Shown here: piece after piece, positions 48,401-59,095 of the stretch | Numbering within the stretch: the stretch's first letter is position 1 | Layout: every line of letters begins with the position of its first letter | Assembly (NCBI GenBank): GCA_951799425.1 | Contig: OX637392.1 | Location: 38,640,593-38,704,592, forward strand | Length of the DNA: 64,000 nucleotides | Direction: 5' to 3' | DNA from: Ilex aquifolium | Taxonomy: Eukaryota; Streptophyta; Magnoliopsida; Aquifoliales; Aquifoliaceae | The notes under the pieces: model-generated | What the model was told of the DNA's origin: nothing | The model's input: only the letters and a program-made list of their open reading frames with translations | The model's database searches: none | Program-made: the position numbers and the translations under genes

Positions 48401-49764
48401 CTATCTTACTATATTATAAAACAATCAAATTAGAGATAAAAGACATTGATGACGTTTCTTTCCCTGAATGCTAATTTATTAGAATTTTGAAATATTTAAT
48501 TAATTCACTCCAATCAAAATATTACATGTGTTCTTTGTAATCACTTCCATCATTTTTTTTAAACTATTTCAAAATTTAAATTTTTGATCATCTTTTTTAC
48601 TTATTTTAAAATATAAATAAATATCATTTCATTAATCTTGTAAGAAGATCAACAAAAACCATGCTTGCACTTTGGTTAGATGCAAAACGATTTAGCCTAG
48701 ATTATTCTTTAAACAAAGATTTTACTCGTATCATGAAATTAAACTTTGCTTGAAATGAGGACTTCCTCTCAACTGACAAGGATTATCCTCTAATAACATA
48801 TTTTTGCTTAAATAACATATCGAATTTCAAGTAAAAAATCCTACCCAATTTAGGATAGGGGCTTACGGTCCACGTATTAAAGTGCTCACAAGACTTGCCA
48901 ATGGACTGCCCCCATGTATGACGTTTCACCTAAACCCTTAAAAAGAGCTTTCTATGCCACAAATGCTGGAAACAACAAATCAAATTGCGAAAACGTGCCT
49001 TCATCTGTTAAATGCCCATGCACGAGTCTGTCCCTCATGTCCCTACTGATATTTAAATGGGCGGTTTGTATGAGCCAAGGGGTTGGTAGGTGGTGTTGGG
49101 GGTGGGGGCTCCCACATGGTCTGGAGCAGGGGGCAGGGGGCAAACAGGGGTCAGGGGGCTTGGGCCCACTCTTATTATTATTATTAATTTTTTACCTATA
49201 AGTATTTTGTGGATTTATTTTAATATTTTTAATTGTGTCTACCCTGATGACTTAAAATAAAAAAAAATTGGGTTAACTGTGAGAACAAATCTCTTAGTTA
49301 ATAGACTGAAATAAATAAAAAAAATGGGTCATAGAATCTCTTAGAGTCAACAATAAAAAAATAAAAAAAAAAGTTAATAGATAATTTTTAAGAATAATAG
49401 AGAGCCCCTTTTACGGGGCAGCAATTTCTCCCTTCTTCGCTACAACCCCCTATAAGATAATTGTTGGAGGGTTCCCGACCCTCAGGAGGGCCAAGTGAGT
49501 TTTCCTGGTTTTCCGTCTGCTTCTAACCCTATAGGTGTTATAACTTGAGTTTGGTATATTTACTATTTAGTGTTTCGTCTAGTTCGAAGCATTCCTGGTG
49601 AGCTTAAGTGGTCGATATTGGTTCCTTTCCTAATATTTTGTTTCCTAATATTAGTTTGAAAAATATTAGAAATTTTTTTCCTAATATTTTATTTTCTAAT
49701 AACAAAAATTTCATTTTCTAATAAACGGTGTTCTTTATGTGAGTCAAACCACAAGATTTTCTTC
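48401..49764. other. intergenic
   Basis: Nothing recognised. The G-rich patch 49078-49160 gives short open frames without family resemblance. Confidence 0.5.
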
Positions 49765-49774
49765 ATTTACAATA

Positions 49775-49953
49775 AGAAAATGCTACATAAGCCAAATGAA
49801 ACCCAAAAATTAAAACTCAAATGAATATCATCCTTTAGATGAGTATGAGATTAGTGGGTCCCACTGAAAAATTGATGGGATCCACTCATCCAATGAATGA
49901 TATGCATTTGGATTACAACTTTTTGAGTTTCATTTGAATTTTGTAGCATTGTT
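49775..49953. mobile_element. foldback MITE (Mutator-type) with 10-bp duplication
   Basis: The two halves are inverted over about 75 bp: aatgctacataagccaaatg...tatcatcc on the left and, in reverse, aatgctacaaaattcaaatg...tatcattc on the right. The repeat atttacaata flanks it at 49765-49774 and 49954-49963. Size (179 bp) and a 9-10-bp duplication fit a MULE-type MITE. Confidence 0.85.
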
Positions 49954-49963
49954 ATTTACAATA

Positions 49964-51306
49964 TATTAGGCATAACAGAATGTAGTAGTAATAGGCAATA
50001 GATTAGTGGAGAGACCCTTATCTTCAGCCATGCCTATTTCTTATTTCTCACATCTAACATATAGTTGACACTCTTAATAAGTCTAGAATTGATTGGAGCC
50101 TCCATTGGAGTATTGACATTGAACCCTTTGTTTTGAACTCATCAGTCTTGACCTAGCTATTTTGTATTTAGTTTGGCATATCTAGAGTAGAATGGGGTTT
50201 GGATTAAATACTCCACATCAATACCTATCTATGTTGTTTGGGTAGGTCAATAGCAAGGGGATTAGATTTTAGTCAACATTCTTATTTGTCAATATATCCT
50301 AATATATTATGTATACATTAATTTTATATATAAATACAATGATAAAATATGTATTTATAATTTTTTTTTAAAAATTAAAAATAAAAAAAATAAAAAATAG
50401 AAAAATTAATTATTTTTTATTTTCCATCCATCCTCCTAAACACAAAGGATAGAAAGTGCATCATTCCTATTTTCGTTTCATAGAAGATAAAAAGTATATC
50501 CCTTCTACTTTTTATCCCTCCTGCTTTTTATCCTTTCTACCAAACGAAACATAAAAAAAAGGAAATGCATAAATTTCATGGTTAGGATTGGTAGAATTAT
50601 ACATTAAATTAGACATTTTGAGGCATGCAAAATAATTTTTTTTTACTACACCAAAAGTTATAAAATTAATCTGGTCAAGTTACAAATAAAACAGACCAAG
50701 TTGTGACTCAATGGAGCCGAGCTAGGATCGATCGTAACTTTTGAACATTATTAAGTACTAATTGAGTTCATTGAATCATAAATAATCCCAAATTTTATTT
50801 TTTCTATTATATAAAATGCGAACATGCAATAACTCTCAGAGTGAGGTGAAATTTCTCTATCTCACTCCTTATTTATTCTTCCTTGTAAGTGGGGTAACGT
50901 CTCATTTTGTGTGGTAAAAAGGTTGACATGATTGTTCTTTTTTTTTCCTTACTCAAAGGATGACATTATTGTTGAAGTGGCTTTTATATGCAAAAGAAAT
51001 AGTCAGTCAATGAATGATTTTCACAACTATATTGATATAACAATTCAATCTCCTTATAGTACTTTGCTTGTGCTGTCCTTTCTTATTCCAAATATGTAGG
51101 CTATGGTTTAAGCATCTAAGTAATAAAGTGGTTTGGCTAGTTAGTGTAACCTAAAAGCTAAACCCCCCTCCAAACTACACTATTGTAGGAAAGAACCATG
51201 AACATGACTTACATTTAACTTGTTTCATTATTAATGTTATTCAGATTAATGAAGAAGCAAACTCTGGTCAAAAGTCCCATTTTTGTGATGGTGATGAATG
51301 TCCAAT
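49964..51306. other. intergenic
   Basis: AT-rich DNA without gene signals. The stretch 50440-50560 has repeated ctttttatccttctac-like words resembling the end of a small MITE, but only one end is visible. Confidence 0.45.
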
Positions 51307-51319
51307 ATTATCTAGCAAG

Positions 51320-51514
51320 ACCACCGAGCGTTAGATCAGTTGGTGAGGAACTGTTCTAACTTAACCAAGGTCTTCGATTCGAGACTTGGGAACGCAGCTA
51401 CGTTCGGTAGGGAGAGATTTGTCGTCCTTGTGGTCCTACCTGGCTCGAATCCGGATTAGTCGGAGCCCAATGTGGCTTTCGAATACTGGATGGTCAGACC
51501 AAAAAAAAAAAAAA
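51320..51514 (+). mobile_element. tRNA-derived SINE with 13-bp target duplication
   Basis: It begins accaccgagcgttagatcag, with the A-box-like ttagatcagttggt and the B-box-like ggtcttcgattcgagac. It ends in a 14-15-base poly-A run. The direct repeat attatctagcaag occurs at 51307-51319 and 51515-51527. Length is 195 bp. Its sequence differs from the SINE at 47516, so it is a second family. Confidence 0.92.
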
Positions 51515-51527
51515 ATTATCTAGCAAG

Positions 51528-52010
51528 GAAAATTTGGTATAAATTTAGTGAGAGTAGCTTGCTCTTTTATGCTTTAATGTAGTTTGGCTCTATGCATTGT
51601 TTTTAAGTTATTTTTCAATTTACTGTTGTTTGTATAAACACGTAACATAAATCCAAACTTTTTCAAAATATAAAAATAAGTTCATCTATTTTAAAAACAT
51701 GAGTTTAAATGCGCTTTTATCTAAACCATGACATATTAAGAAATAAATTAAAAATAGAATTTTAAAAGCACGATAATTTGGTACAAAAACTCCCTATATC
51801 AACGTTTGTAATGCCCGAAAAGCCTCTAAAACAAACACATACTATAATTGTAGTTTTAGGTTGCTTCGCAGTATTGCTCTGTTTTTAACTATTTAAATTT
51901 ATATAATAAAATAAAATACAATTCAAATATCAAAAAAATAAATAAAATGACTTTTATTTTTCGCGGTTGAGATCTCTTTAAATTTTATTTTAAAGTTAAT
52001 TCGATGACTA
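51528..52010. other. intergenic
   Basis: No gene or bounded repeat seen. Confidence 0.5.
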
Positions 52011-52018
52011 ATATTAAT

Positions 52019-52629
52019 TAAGAGTGTCAATTTTTCACTCAACACGACGACATGACTCGAACTCGACACGAATTTTATGACATGAACTCGATTATAACGC
52101 GACATGAACTCAAAAATGACCCGACACGTGAACACAAAATATAAACGAGTCATGTTCGGGGTTCAACCCGCTAAACCTGAAATTGACACGATCAACCTGT
52201 TTATTTAAGAATTGACAGTTTCTTTATTTTCTTGTTTGTATGGTAACACGAACAACACGAAATTAGCATGTTTAACTAGTATTATAAAAATAAAATATTA
52301 ATTATTTATAACTATTTATTAAACATTGACATAATTATTGTATAAAAAAGATATTTTTACTTATTATTATTATTATGTTGATTAAGTTAATTTTTAGTTT
52401 GTAGAAAAAGTATGAGTATTGATTCAATTAAATGAAAATATAATATTAGTGTTAAATTTTTTATTCAAAGTTTATGTGAGTCAACACGAAAACGAATACG
52501 AACACGATACGAAAATAAACTAGTCAACTCCACATAATACGATTAGTTAAATGAGTTGAGTTAGAGTTGACTAATGTTTGGCACGAACCCGCAATAACTC
52601 GACATGGCATGACTCGATTGCCACCCCTA
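52019..52629. mobile_element. hAT-like non-autonomous element with perfect 8-bp duplication
   Basis: The ends are taagagtgtcaatttttcac and, in reverse, taggggtggcaatcgagtca. The 8-bp duplication atattaat is perfect (52011-52018 and 52630-52637). The interior is full of gacacgaa/acgactcg words typical of a widespread plant hAT family. There is no transposase. Confidence 0.92.
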
Positions 52630-52654
52630 ATATTAATACCCCAAATTTAATAGG

Positions 52655-53960
52655 AAAAATATGCTCCTAAAGATGTGTTTGATATGACTTTTTAAAAGTG
52701 CTTGTAGTATTTATAACTTCTCATAAGTACTTAAAAAAAAAAAATTAGTGTTTGGAACTGCCCCACCAACACCACTACCACTGCCACCGCCACCCCACCA
52801 TCACAACTATAACCACCCCCATTGCCCCGCCACCACCCCCATCGCCATCACCACTACCACTACTACAACCACCACCACCACCTTTGCTGCCACCCCACCA
52901 CCAACTCTTGTCATAACAACCACCACCCCCACCCCCATGCCCCCACCTCCACCATCTACACTATCCTAATCGCCACCCCCACCACCACCACCACCATTGA
53001 CATCTCATCACCACTATCGTTGTCACCATCCTACCACCATCGTCACTGTCCGACCATCACCCCTACCACCACTATCCCAACCATTCCACCACCACCCCCA
53101 AGACCATTACAACTACCACCATCACCCCCGTCGCCACCTCACCATTACCATCACTGCCGCGCCACCCCCACCACCTTCGCCACCCTACACCCACTACCAC
53201 GCCCCATCACCACCACCATTGTCACCCACCACCGATTGTTACTATTGTCGTCCACCGTCACCACCCATCACCATTGTCATCTCATTCTTATATTTATTAC
53301 TATTATCACCATCATCCCTTTACCACCGTTAGCACTCACCGCCACTATTGTTGCCCACCACCATCCATTGCCATAACCCATCATCACTCGTTGTCGCCAA
53401 CTATCGCCGCCAGCCACTGTTACTCAGCCCCACCACACTTATCATTACCAGCCACACCAACAACCATCATTGCCCACCACTGTCGCCACCCACTGCCACC
53501 CACATTCATCACACCTACCACTACCGCCATTTGCCACGACCCATCACATTGTTGCCCAAAAGTATCCCTCGTCGACCACCACCACCCATCGTCACTACCC
53601 ACCACTGCTGTTGCCCCACCGCCACCGCCACCACTGCCAACCACTATCACCATTGCCCACCACCACCCATACACACTACCACCGCCGCCATCACCCATGG
53701 CTGCCATTACCACCATAGTCACCCAAAACTTACTACTACCATCACCGTTGTTATCCCACGACTGTCACCATCACTACGGTCATCGCCACCCACCACAACC
53801 ACCGCTCACCCTTATTACAACCGGTGTATAAATTTATTTTTTTCTTCTTTATGTTTATAATTTGATTTTGAATATAAATACAAATATATTTATTATTAAC
53901 TATTTTTTTTATTACATCGTGTCTTCAAATACAAACAATAATTAATTTATCAATATCTTC
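52655..53960 (+). repeat. copy B of the dispersed element, CCACCA/CCATCA-rich core
   Basis: The core (about 52770-53820) is a 1-kb degenerate trinucleotide tract. Translated frames are His/Pro/Thr/Ser-rich for up to 185 codons but have no domain, and three overlapping frames are open at once, so they are not genes. The flanks are the reverse complement of the flanks of copy A at 44125-45000, about 8 kb away. Confidence 0.8.
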
Positions 53961-55320
53961 TCATCCCAAAATGTGCGTATGTGTTGGAAGGCTTTTATTT
54001 ATATTGAATATTGCATCATAGAACAGTTCCTCTCAACTATGCATATTGCAGAAGAAGTCAAACAAAAACCCCCAAGGATCTGGCTCCCGACAATAGAGCT
54101 GTCTCTGTTAGTGACCTAGCCAATAATAGTGGGTCACGTTACTTGCTCTTTTTATATTGATGGTGATGCCGATGAAGTTTCAAATATTCAAATGGGTAAA
54201 ATACATTTTTTGTCCTCGAATTATGTACTTTGTGCCATTTTAATCCATAGTATTTTAATTGTGTTAATTTGATCGTTAAACTTTTTAATATGTGTCACTT
54301 TGATCAGATCGAAAACAATTGTCGAAATTATGGAGAAAATAATTTTCTCTTACTTTGTTTTTGAAAGAAAATGGGAAAGAAAAAAAAAAGATAATATGAG
54401 AAAATGGAAGAGGTTAATTTTACATGTGGTTTTGTTTTTCATTTTTCTTTATTTTCAATTGGAGAAAACTTCCAATCTAAGATATTTAAGTAGAAGATAA
54501 GACATAAAGAAAGTCTTTTCTTTGCCTTTTTGTTTTTCAATGTCCTTTTCTTGAAAAATATTCCACTTTAAATGTAGGGTATAAAAAAAGAAAAAATAGC
54601 CTATTTTCTAAGTTTTTCTTTTGTGCAACTTGTTCATTATATTTGACATGAAAGTGATATCGGAGATTTCAATCCCAATATATCGAAATAAAGAATTAAA
54701 CTTAACTCAACAAAACTTTTATTCCAACTAATTTGAGATGATATAGAATAGAGAATGCGCCGCTTAAAGGTCACCCGAAGCTAAGTAAAGAACAAAAGAA
54801 AATTAATTAGAAGGTTGCTTAAGCTATGATTAAGTGGAGGGGCAAAGTTAGGCCACCTTTGATTTTTCCTTTTGTCTTGGTCTGCACCTTTCCTTGTTGA
54901 CTTGTGGTATATATGAAGCCACCCATGGCCTGCTTAGCCTAAAAGAAGAAGGAAAATCCACTTGATTTGTGGATTTTCCTTTTTCTCTTCCAACCATTCA
55001 TGCACCCAAGATCTGGAATTTGAGTAGCTTGAAGTCTTTTCCAAGATATTTTCACCAGCTCACAAAAATAGTTGGGACCATCCTTCAACCAGGCTGCTTT
55101 CTTTTTTCTTTTTATTTTATTTTTCCTTATTTCCTATAGGCCGGTTGACTATAATTTCTTAGATCTTGATCTTTGGTTGTTTGCTTTAAAGGTTTTCTTT
55201 TTCTAATAGAATTTATTTACTCCTTAGAGTTCACTCCAAAATGCAGAAAAAGTTGGTTCTGAATGGATGCCAATGCCCAAATTCAACAGAGAAAATTGTA
55301 TATATTATTTTCGTTTCTAT
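53961..55320. other. intergenic
   Basis: No gene seen. A perfect short hairpin lies at 54949-54981. The block 54195-54310 starts like the end of a MULE-type MITE (gtaaaatacattttttgtcc), but a partner end was not found. Confidence 0.45.
54949..54981. other. perfect 13-bp hairpin
   Basis: aaggaaaatccac and gtggattttcctt are exact inverted copies around a 7-base loop. A T-rich stretch follows. No known structured RNA is recognised. Confidence 0.5.
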
Positions 55321-55332
55321 TGGAAAGAAATT

Positions 55333-55439
55333 AATTTTTTTTTTTTTGATGCTTTAGGATATTCCGATTCCACAATAGGGAGAAATGAGTGAGCCTGTTG
55401 GGGGCCGACTGAAGTCACTCGGGCTAGGCCCCATGGTAG
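55333..55439 (-). mobile_element. short retroposed insert (SINE-like fragment)
   Basis: On the minus strand the insert ends in a poly-A run (T run at about 55335-55347). It is flanked by tggaaagaaatt (55321-55332) and tggaaagatatt (55440-55451), which agree at 11 of 12 positions. The body of about 95 bp has no clear A and B boxes, so it is likely a 5'-truncated copy. Confidence 0.6.
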
Positions 55440-55519
55440 TGGAAAGATATTTTGTTAAATTTACTGTATTTTAAGGAATTTTTTCCTATATATTTTGGTT
55501 CAACTGTCAAGGGTGTTTG

Positions 55520-55700
55520 AGTTAACTTATGCGCACTTCGACTAATCTCCTCCCCAATTCGGTTAAAGGCAGGTCATCCACGCCGAAACTAGGATATTCA
55601 CGATGGATAAATCTCTTATGACTTGGCTTTAAGGAGTTATCAATATTCAAACTCAGGACATCTGAATTTATAGCTCGCCCCTGTTACTACTTGAATTATC
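55520..55700 (-). mobile_element. possible decayed SINE
   Basis: On the minus strand the stretch holds a B-box-like segment (tgtcctgagtttgaatattg) preceded by cgagctataaattcag. The ends are not visible. Low support. Confidence 0.3.
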
Positions 55701-58700
55701 ATTAAGATTTTAAGGAATTTTTTCCATAGGGTCTCCTTATAGAGTACTTGTTTTTGTAGCGGTTCATGTAATAGCAGCACAGAAGTCTTGTTTTATTTCG
55801 AATCAGGCTGGTCCATATGTAGGTAACAAAGCAGGCTTGGTCATTAAAAAGAGCCATTTGACTCTGCCAACCTAGCTTGCCATAGAGGTATGGTTACATA
55901 GCCATATAAATATTTTGGTCCACTGGCTCTGCTACATAAGATATTACATAGCCATATAAATAGATTCAACCCCACCTCCCCCTCCCCCCCCCAAAAAAAA
56001 AGTCAAACGTACTGTTGTGGTAGAAAATAACAAAGCTGTTGAGCAAGGTGTAGCTATGACCAAAATGAAACGATGATAGAAGATATGTTTGTCATCCTTT
56101 GATGTTATATATACATTTGCGTCAGCTTTGACTATATCGAGTCCAGTATTGTGTTTTTTATGCTTCCTTAGGTTGTAATATGTCATTTAATCTGGCCTAA
56201 GATTTTTTTGGAAATCGCAAATTGTTTTCCTCTTCATCGTTCCATCCATTATATAACTATCTATATTTGGTTACTTGAAACTAACTAACCAAACAAAACA
56301 AGTAGCCCAATCCAAATAATTTACAGCTAGTTTGATCTAGATTTTTTGGCTAGCTTTATGCTCCATCTTTTGGCGTAGAAGACATGCCATTAGTGAGAGC
56401 CCCACCACCTTAACTTGATAACTGTAACTGAACAATGCACTTCAAAGGTAGGAATAGGATGCATTAATTAATGGTTGTTGAAGGATTTAGACCATTTAAA
56501 GTTCCCAATTAAGGTTTGAAAAGGTAGTGAAATAGATGGGTTGAAATTTGTGAGATCCCATTGTGAAATTTCAATGTCTCATTCAAAGCACCGAGGCCTT
56601 GTTTGGTATGTGGGACAAGGGGGGCTTTGAAAGATGGATTAGGGAATAATAGTCAGCTCGAAATCTTAATATGTTCTGGAATGAATTGTTAGTACATTAG
56701 TTTTGTATCAGGAATATGTAATAGCTAATTGAATAGTTTTTTTTCCTAAATGCCTCTTATAAGTGGCCTTTTAGTGACCTCATTAGTAGGATGGGATGGG
56801 TTGGTTCATATTTTCTTGTTTCTATTTTCTTTTGGCGATGGTTATTGGGAATTTTTATTTCAATATGTAACATGACTATCAGGAGGAAAAATTGGAGAGC
56901 CTTATGGCTCTGCTTATGGGGTTGATGGCAAATTTAATTGAATTTTGATCTTATTAACACTACCATTTTAACAATCTGTGTGATAAGAATTCATATTTTG
57001 TTATGGTTATGATTTTGAAGGTTTAGCAATGTAAGTATCATATTAGTTTGGGGATGAGGGTGTGTTTTTGTGTGCATAACCGTGGCTCCGTGGAAATGAA
57101 AGGTGTTGGGTGTAAGTAATATTGATTAAGTGAAAAGTATAAGCATTGAAATTATAATTTTAAATAGTTAACGTATAATGTATGTATGCAATAACTAGTT
57201 TATATAAAAATATGTAGAGTTATTGATTGGAAAGTGGGCCTTGCTTACCCTATTGTATTGCCTTAATAATCCTATAAGATTTTATTGAAACATAGACAGT
57301 GTAGAGTGTGGTTGGACTTTATTGGAAGAGGATGCTTCAGATACACATAGAATAAACTTTGGGTTGAACCAAAAAACCAAAAACAGAAAATTAAATAGCA
57401 TGTAGAACACGTTGAGATCCATCAAGAACGTGACACTTTGTGAACATATGCAATGAAACATAAAAATCAACGACTTGCTCTCTATGTTCATGGTTCAAGC
57501 AAAAATCAACTACTAGCCTCTTTGTGTGTTGTCTTGGTTCAATTTTTTTTTTCTTTTAGTCTCTCTAGATGTCGTGCTAAGTTCATATGTATAAAATACT
57601 GTGGGGTTTCTTTATGTTTTTTTTTACAATTTTTCCAAACAAATTGATGAAAAACAAAGAATTTTACAGAACGGATTGAATGAGCTTGCTTTACAAACAT
57701 TGTGAATTTCCCAAAGGTTAGTGACAATTTGAGCATCCAAAAGCTTGTTCATATGAAGCAACGGGAGTTATCAGAGTCCCCTTGGATCTACATGCGAAAA
57801 ACCAAGAAATAGTGGAGATATTTGGGTGGGAGAGAGAGAGACGAATTCTCAATGGACAATGATTTGTCTGATCAATTTTTCTCATAATGGTTGGATATTC
57901 TTAATCTTAGAGTTCAAGTTTCCTGTGAACTCTATTCCAAAACCACCTTACGGGTTTTTTATCCCTATCCATGCATGTAGAGTGATAGAGTGAGGAGTCT
58001 AAAGCGATTAGAAATTTAGAACTACTACAACCGTGTGGACGCTGAGCTTGATCGGGATTAAACCGCGTCAACTTCAGATCTCAACCTTTCTTATCAGACT
58101 TCACAACTAATTGCAAATGCAGATAGCCAAAGCAGAAATCATGAGAAAAATATCATTTTTTAGTGTATTGGAGGGGCGGTGGTCCCCCAAATATACGCTC
58201 CGTAAGAAACTTGGTAAGAAATGTTATGCTTAACAAGTTTTTCATCCCAAATGGTATGGCACAATCTCCATCATTAAATATTAATAGAACCCACTTATTT
58301 AATAGTAAAAACTGTTTCACATTGCTTGTAATCAACATAACATTATTGTATTTTGGTTCCCGGTTTTTTAATTCTCTTATTCTTTTTTAATTTTTTCCTC
58401 CTCCTTTCTTATTTCTTTTTTTTTCCCCCTTCCTCATTCTATTTCTTCCACACTCTCCGACCCCCGAACCTTTCCCACTACCCCAAGAAGAAAATAAAAG
58501 GTTCAAGGAAAAGAAATATTCAAGGTCTATCAAAGCTGTAGTTACATTCAAGTTGTAATCACATGTTTCATGAACAAAACAATAAATTATAGAAAATGCT
58601 TTAGAGTTTTGAATTCTATTGGAAAAGTTAAAAGCTGAAGTCCTATAAGAGAGCTGTTTCCCATGAACCTTACTCAACCGACGAACTAGTATGTACGAAA
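55700..58700. other. intergenic
   Basis: About 3 kb of AT-rich DNA with no recognised gene. A ggccttgtttgg word at 56595 resembles one end of a PIF/Harbinger MITE, but no matching end was found. Confidence 0.5.
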
Positions 58701-58710
58701 TAGTACATAC

Positions 58711-58825
58711 CTTAAAATTCTTTTCTTCCTTTTTTGGGGGGGAGGAGAAGGGGATGGGGTTGGAATTCGCAACCACCTCGGGCCGGAAGTGAGCTCTTAT
58801 CATTGCGTCACTCCCTCACTCACAA
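58711..58825 (-). mobile_element. tRNA-derived SINE fragment
   Basis: Read on the minus strand it holds an A-box-like gcaatgataagagctc and a B-box-like ggtggttgcgaattccaa, and then becomes purine-rich. The word agtacata occurs on both sides (58703-58710 and 58826-58833) and may be the target duplication. Confidence 0.55.
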
Positions 58826-58867
58826 AGTACATAACCGCAGATGGGAACAGAGCAAAAAGAAAAAAAA

Positions 58868-58896
58868 AAGGGGGGGGGGGGGGGGGGTGGGGGGGC
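58868..58896. repeat. poly-G tract
   Basis: A G run of about 19, then t and more G, preceded by an A run. It is close to the 3' end of the PPR gene and prone to sequencing error. Confidence 0.9.
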
Positions 58897-59095
58897 GGGT
58901 TGGAGACTGCAAGTGCAAGGCCACACACAATATGAGATCATACAAAACTTGAAAGTCTCATATTGATTCATGGTTGGAAGACTCAGAAGAATGTATGGAA
59001 TACGGCAACATGTAAGCATTTGAAAACCAGGGCCGAATCCCAAACATATGATAACTGATAGACACTCGAAAGCCTTTATATTACAAGAAATCTAA

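Noticed and set aside
48914-49201. 95-codon plus-strand frame over a G-rich patch
   Set aside because: No family resemblance, and open by composition on both strands.
52748-53860. Overlapping open frames of 70-185 codons rich in His, Pro, Thr and Ser
   Set aside because: Several frames and the opposite strand are open at once because the DNA is a degenerate trinucleotide tract; there is no domain, and a related tract on flanks shared with 44125-45000 shows that it is a repeat.
54195-54310. MULE-like MITE end (gtaaaatacattttttgtcc)
   Set aside because: Only a single end is visible; no inverted partner within a few kb.
56595-56606. PIF/Harbinger MITE end (ggccttgtttgg)
   Set aside because: No inverted partner and no TAA/TTA duplication could be found.
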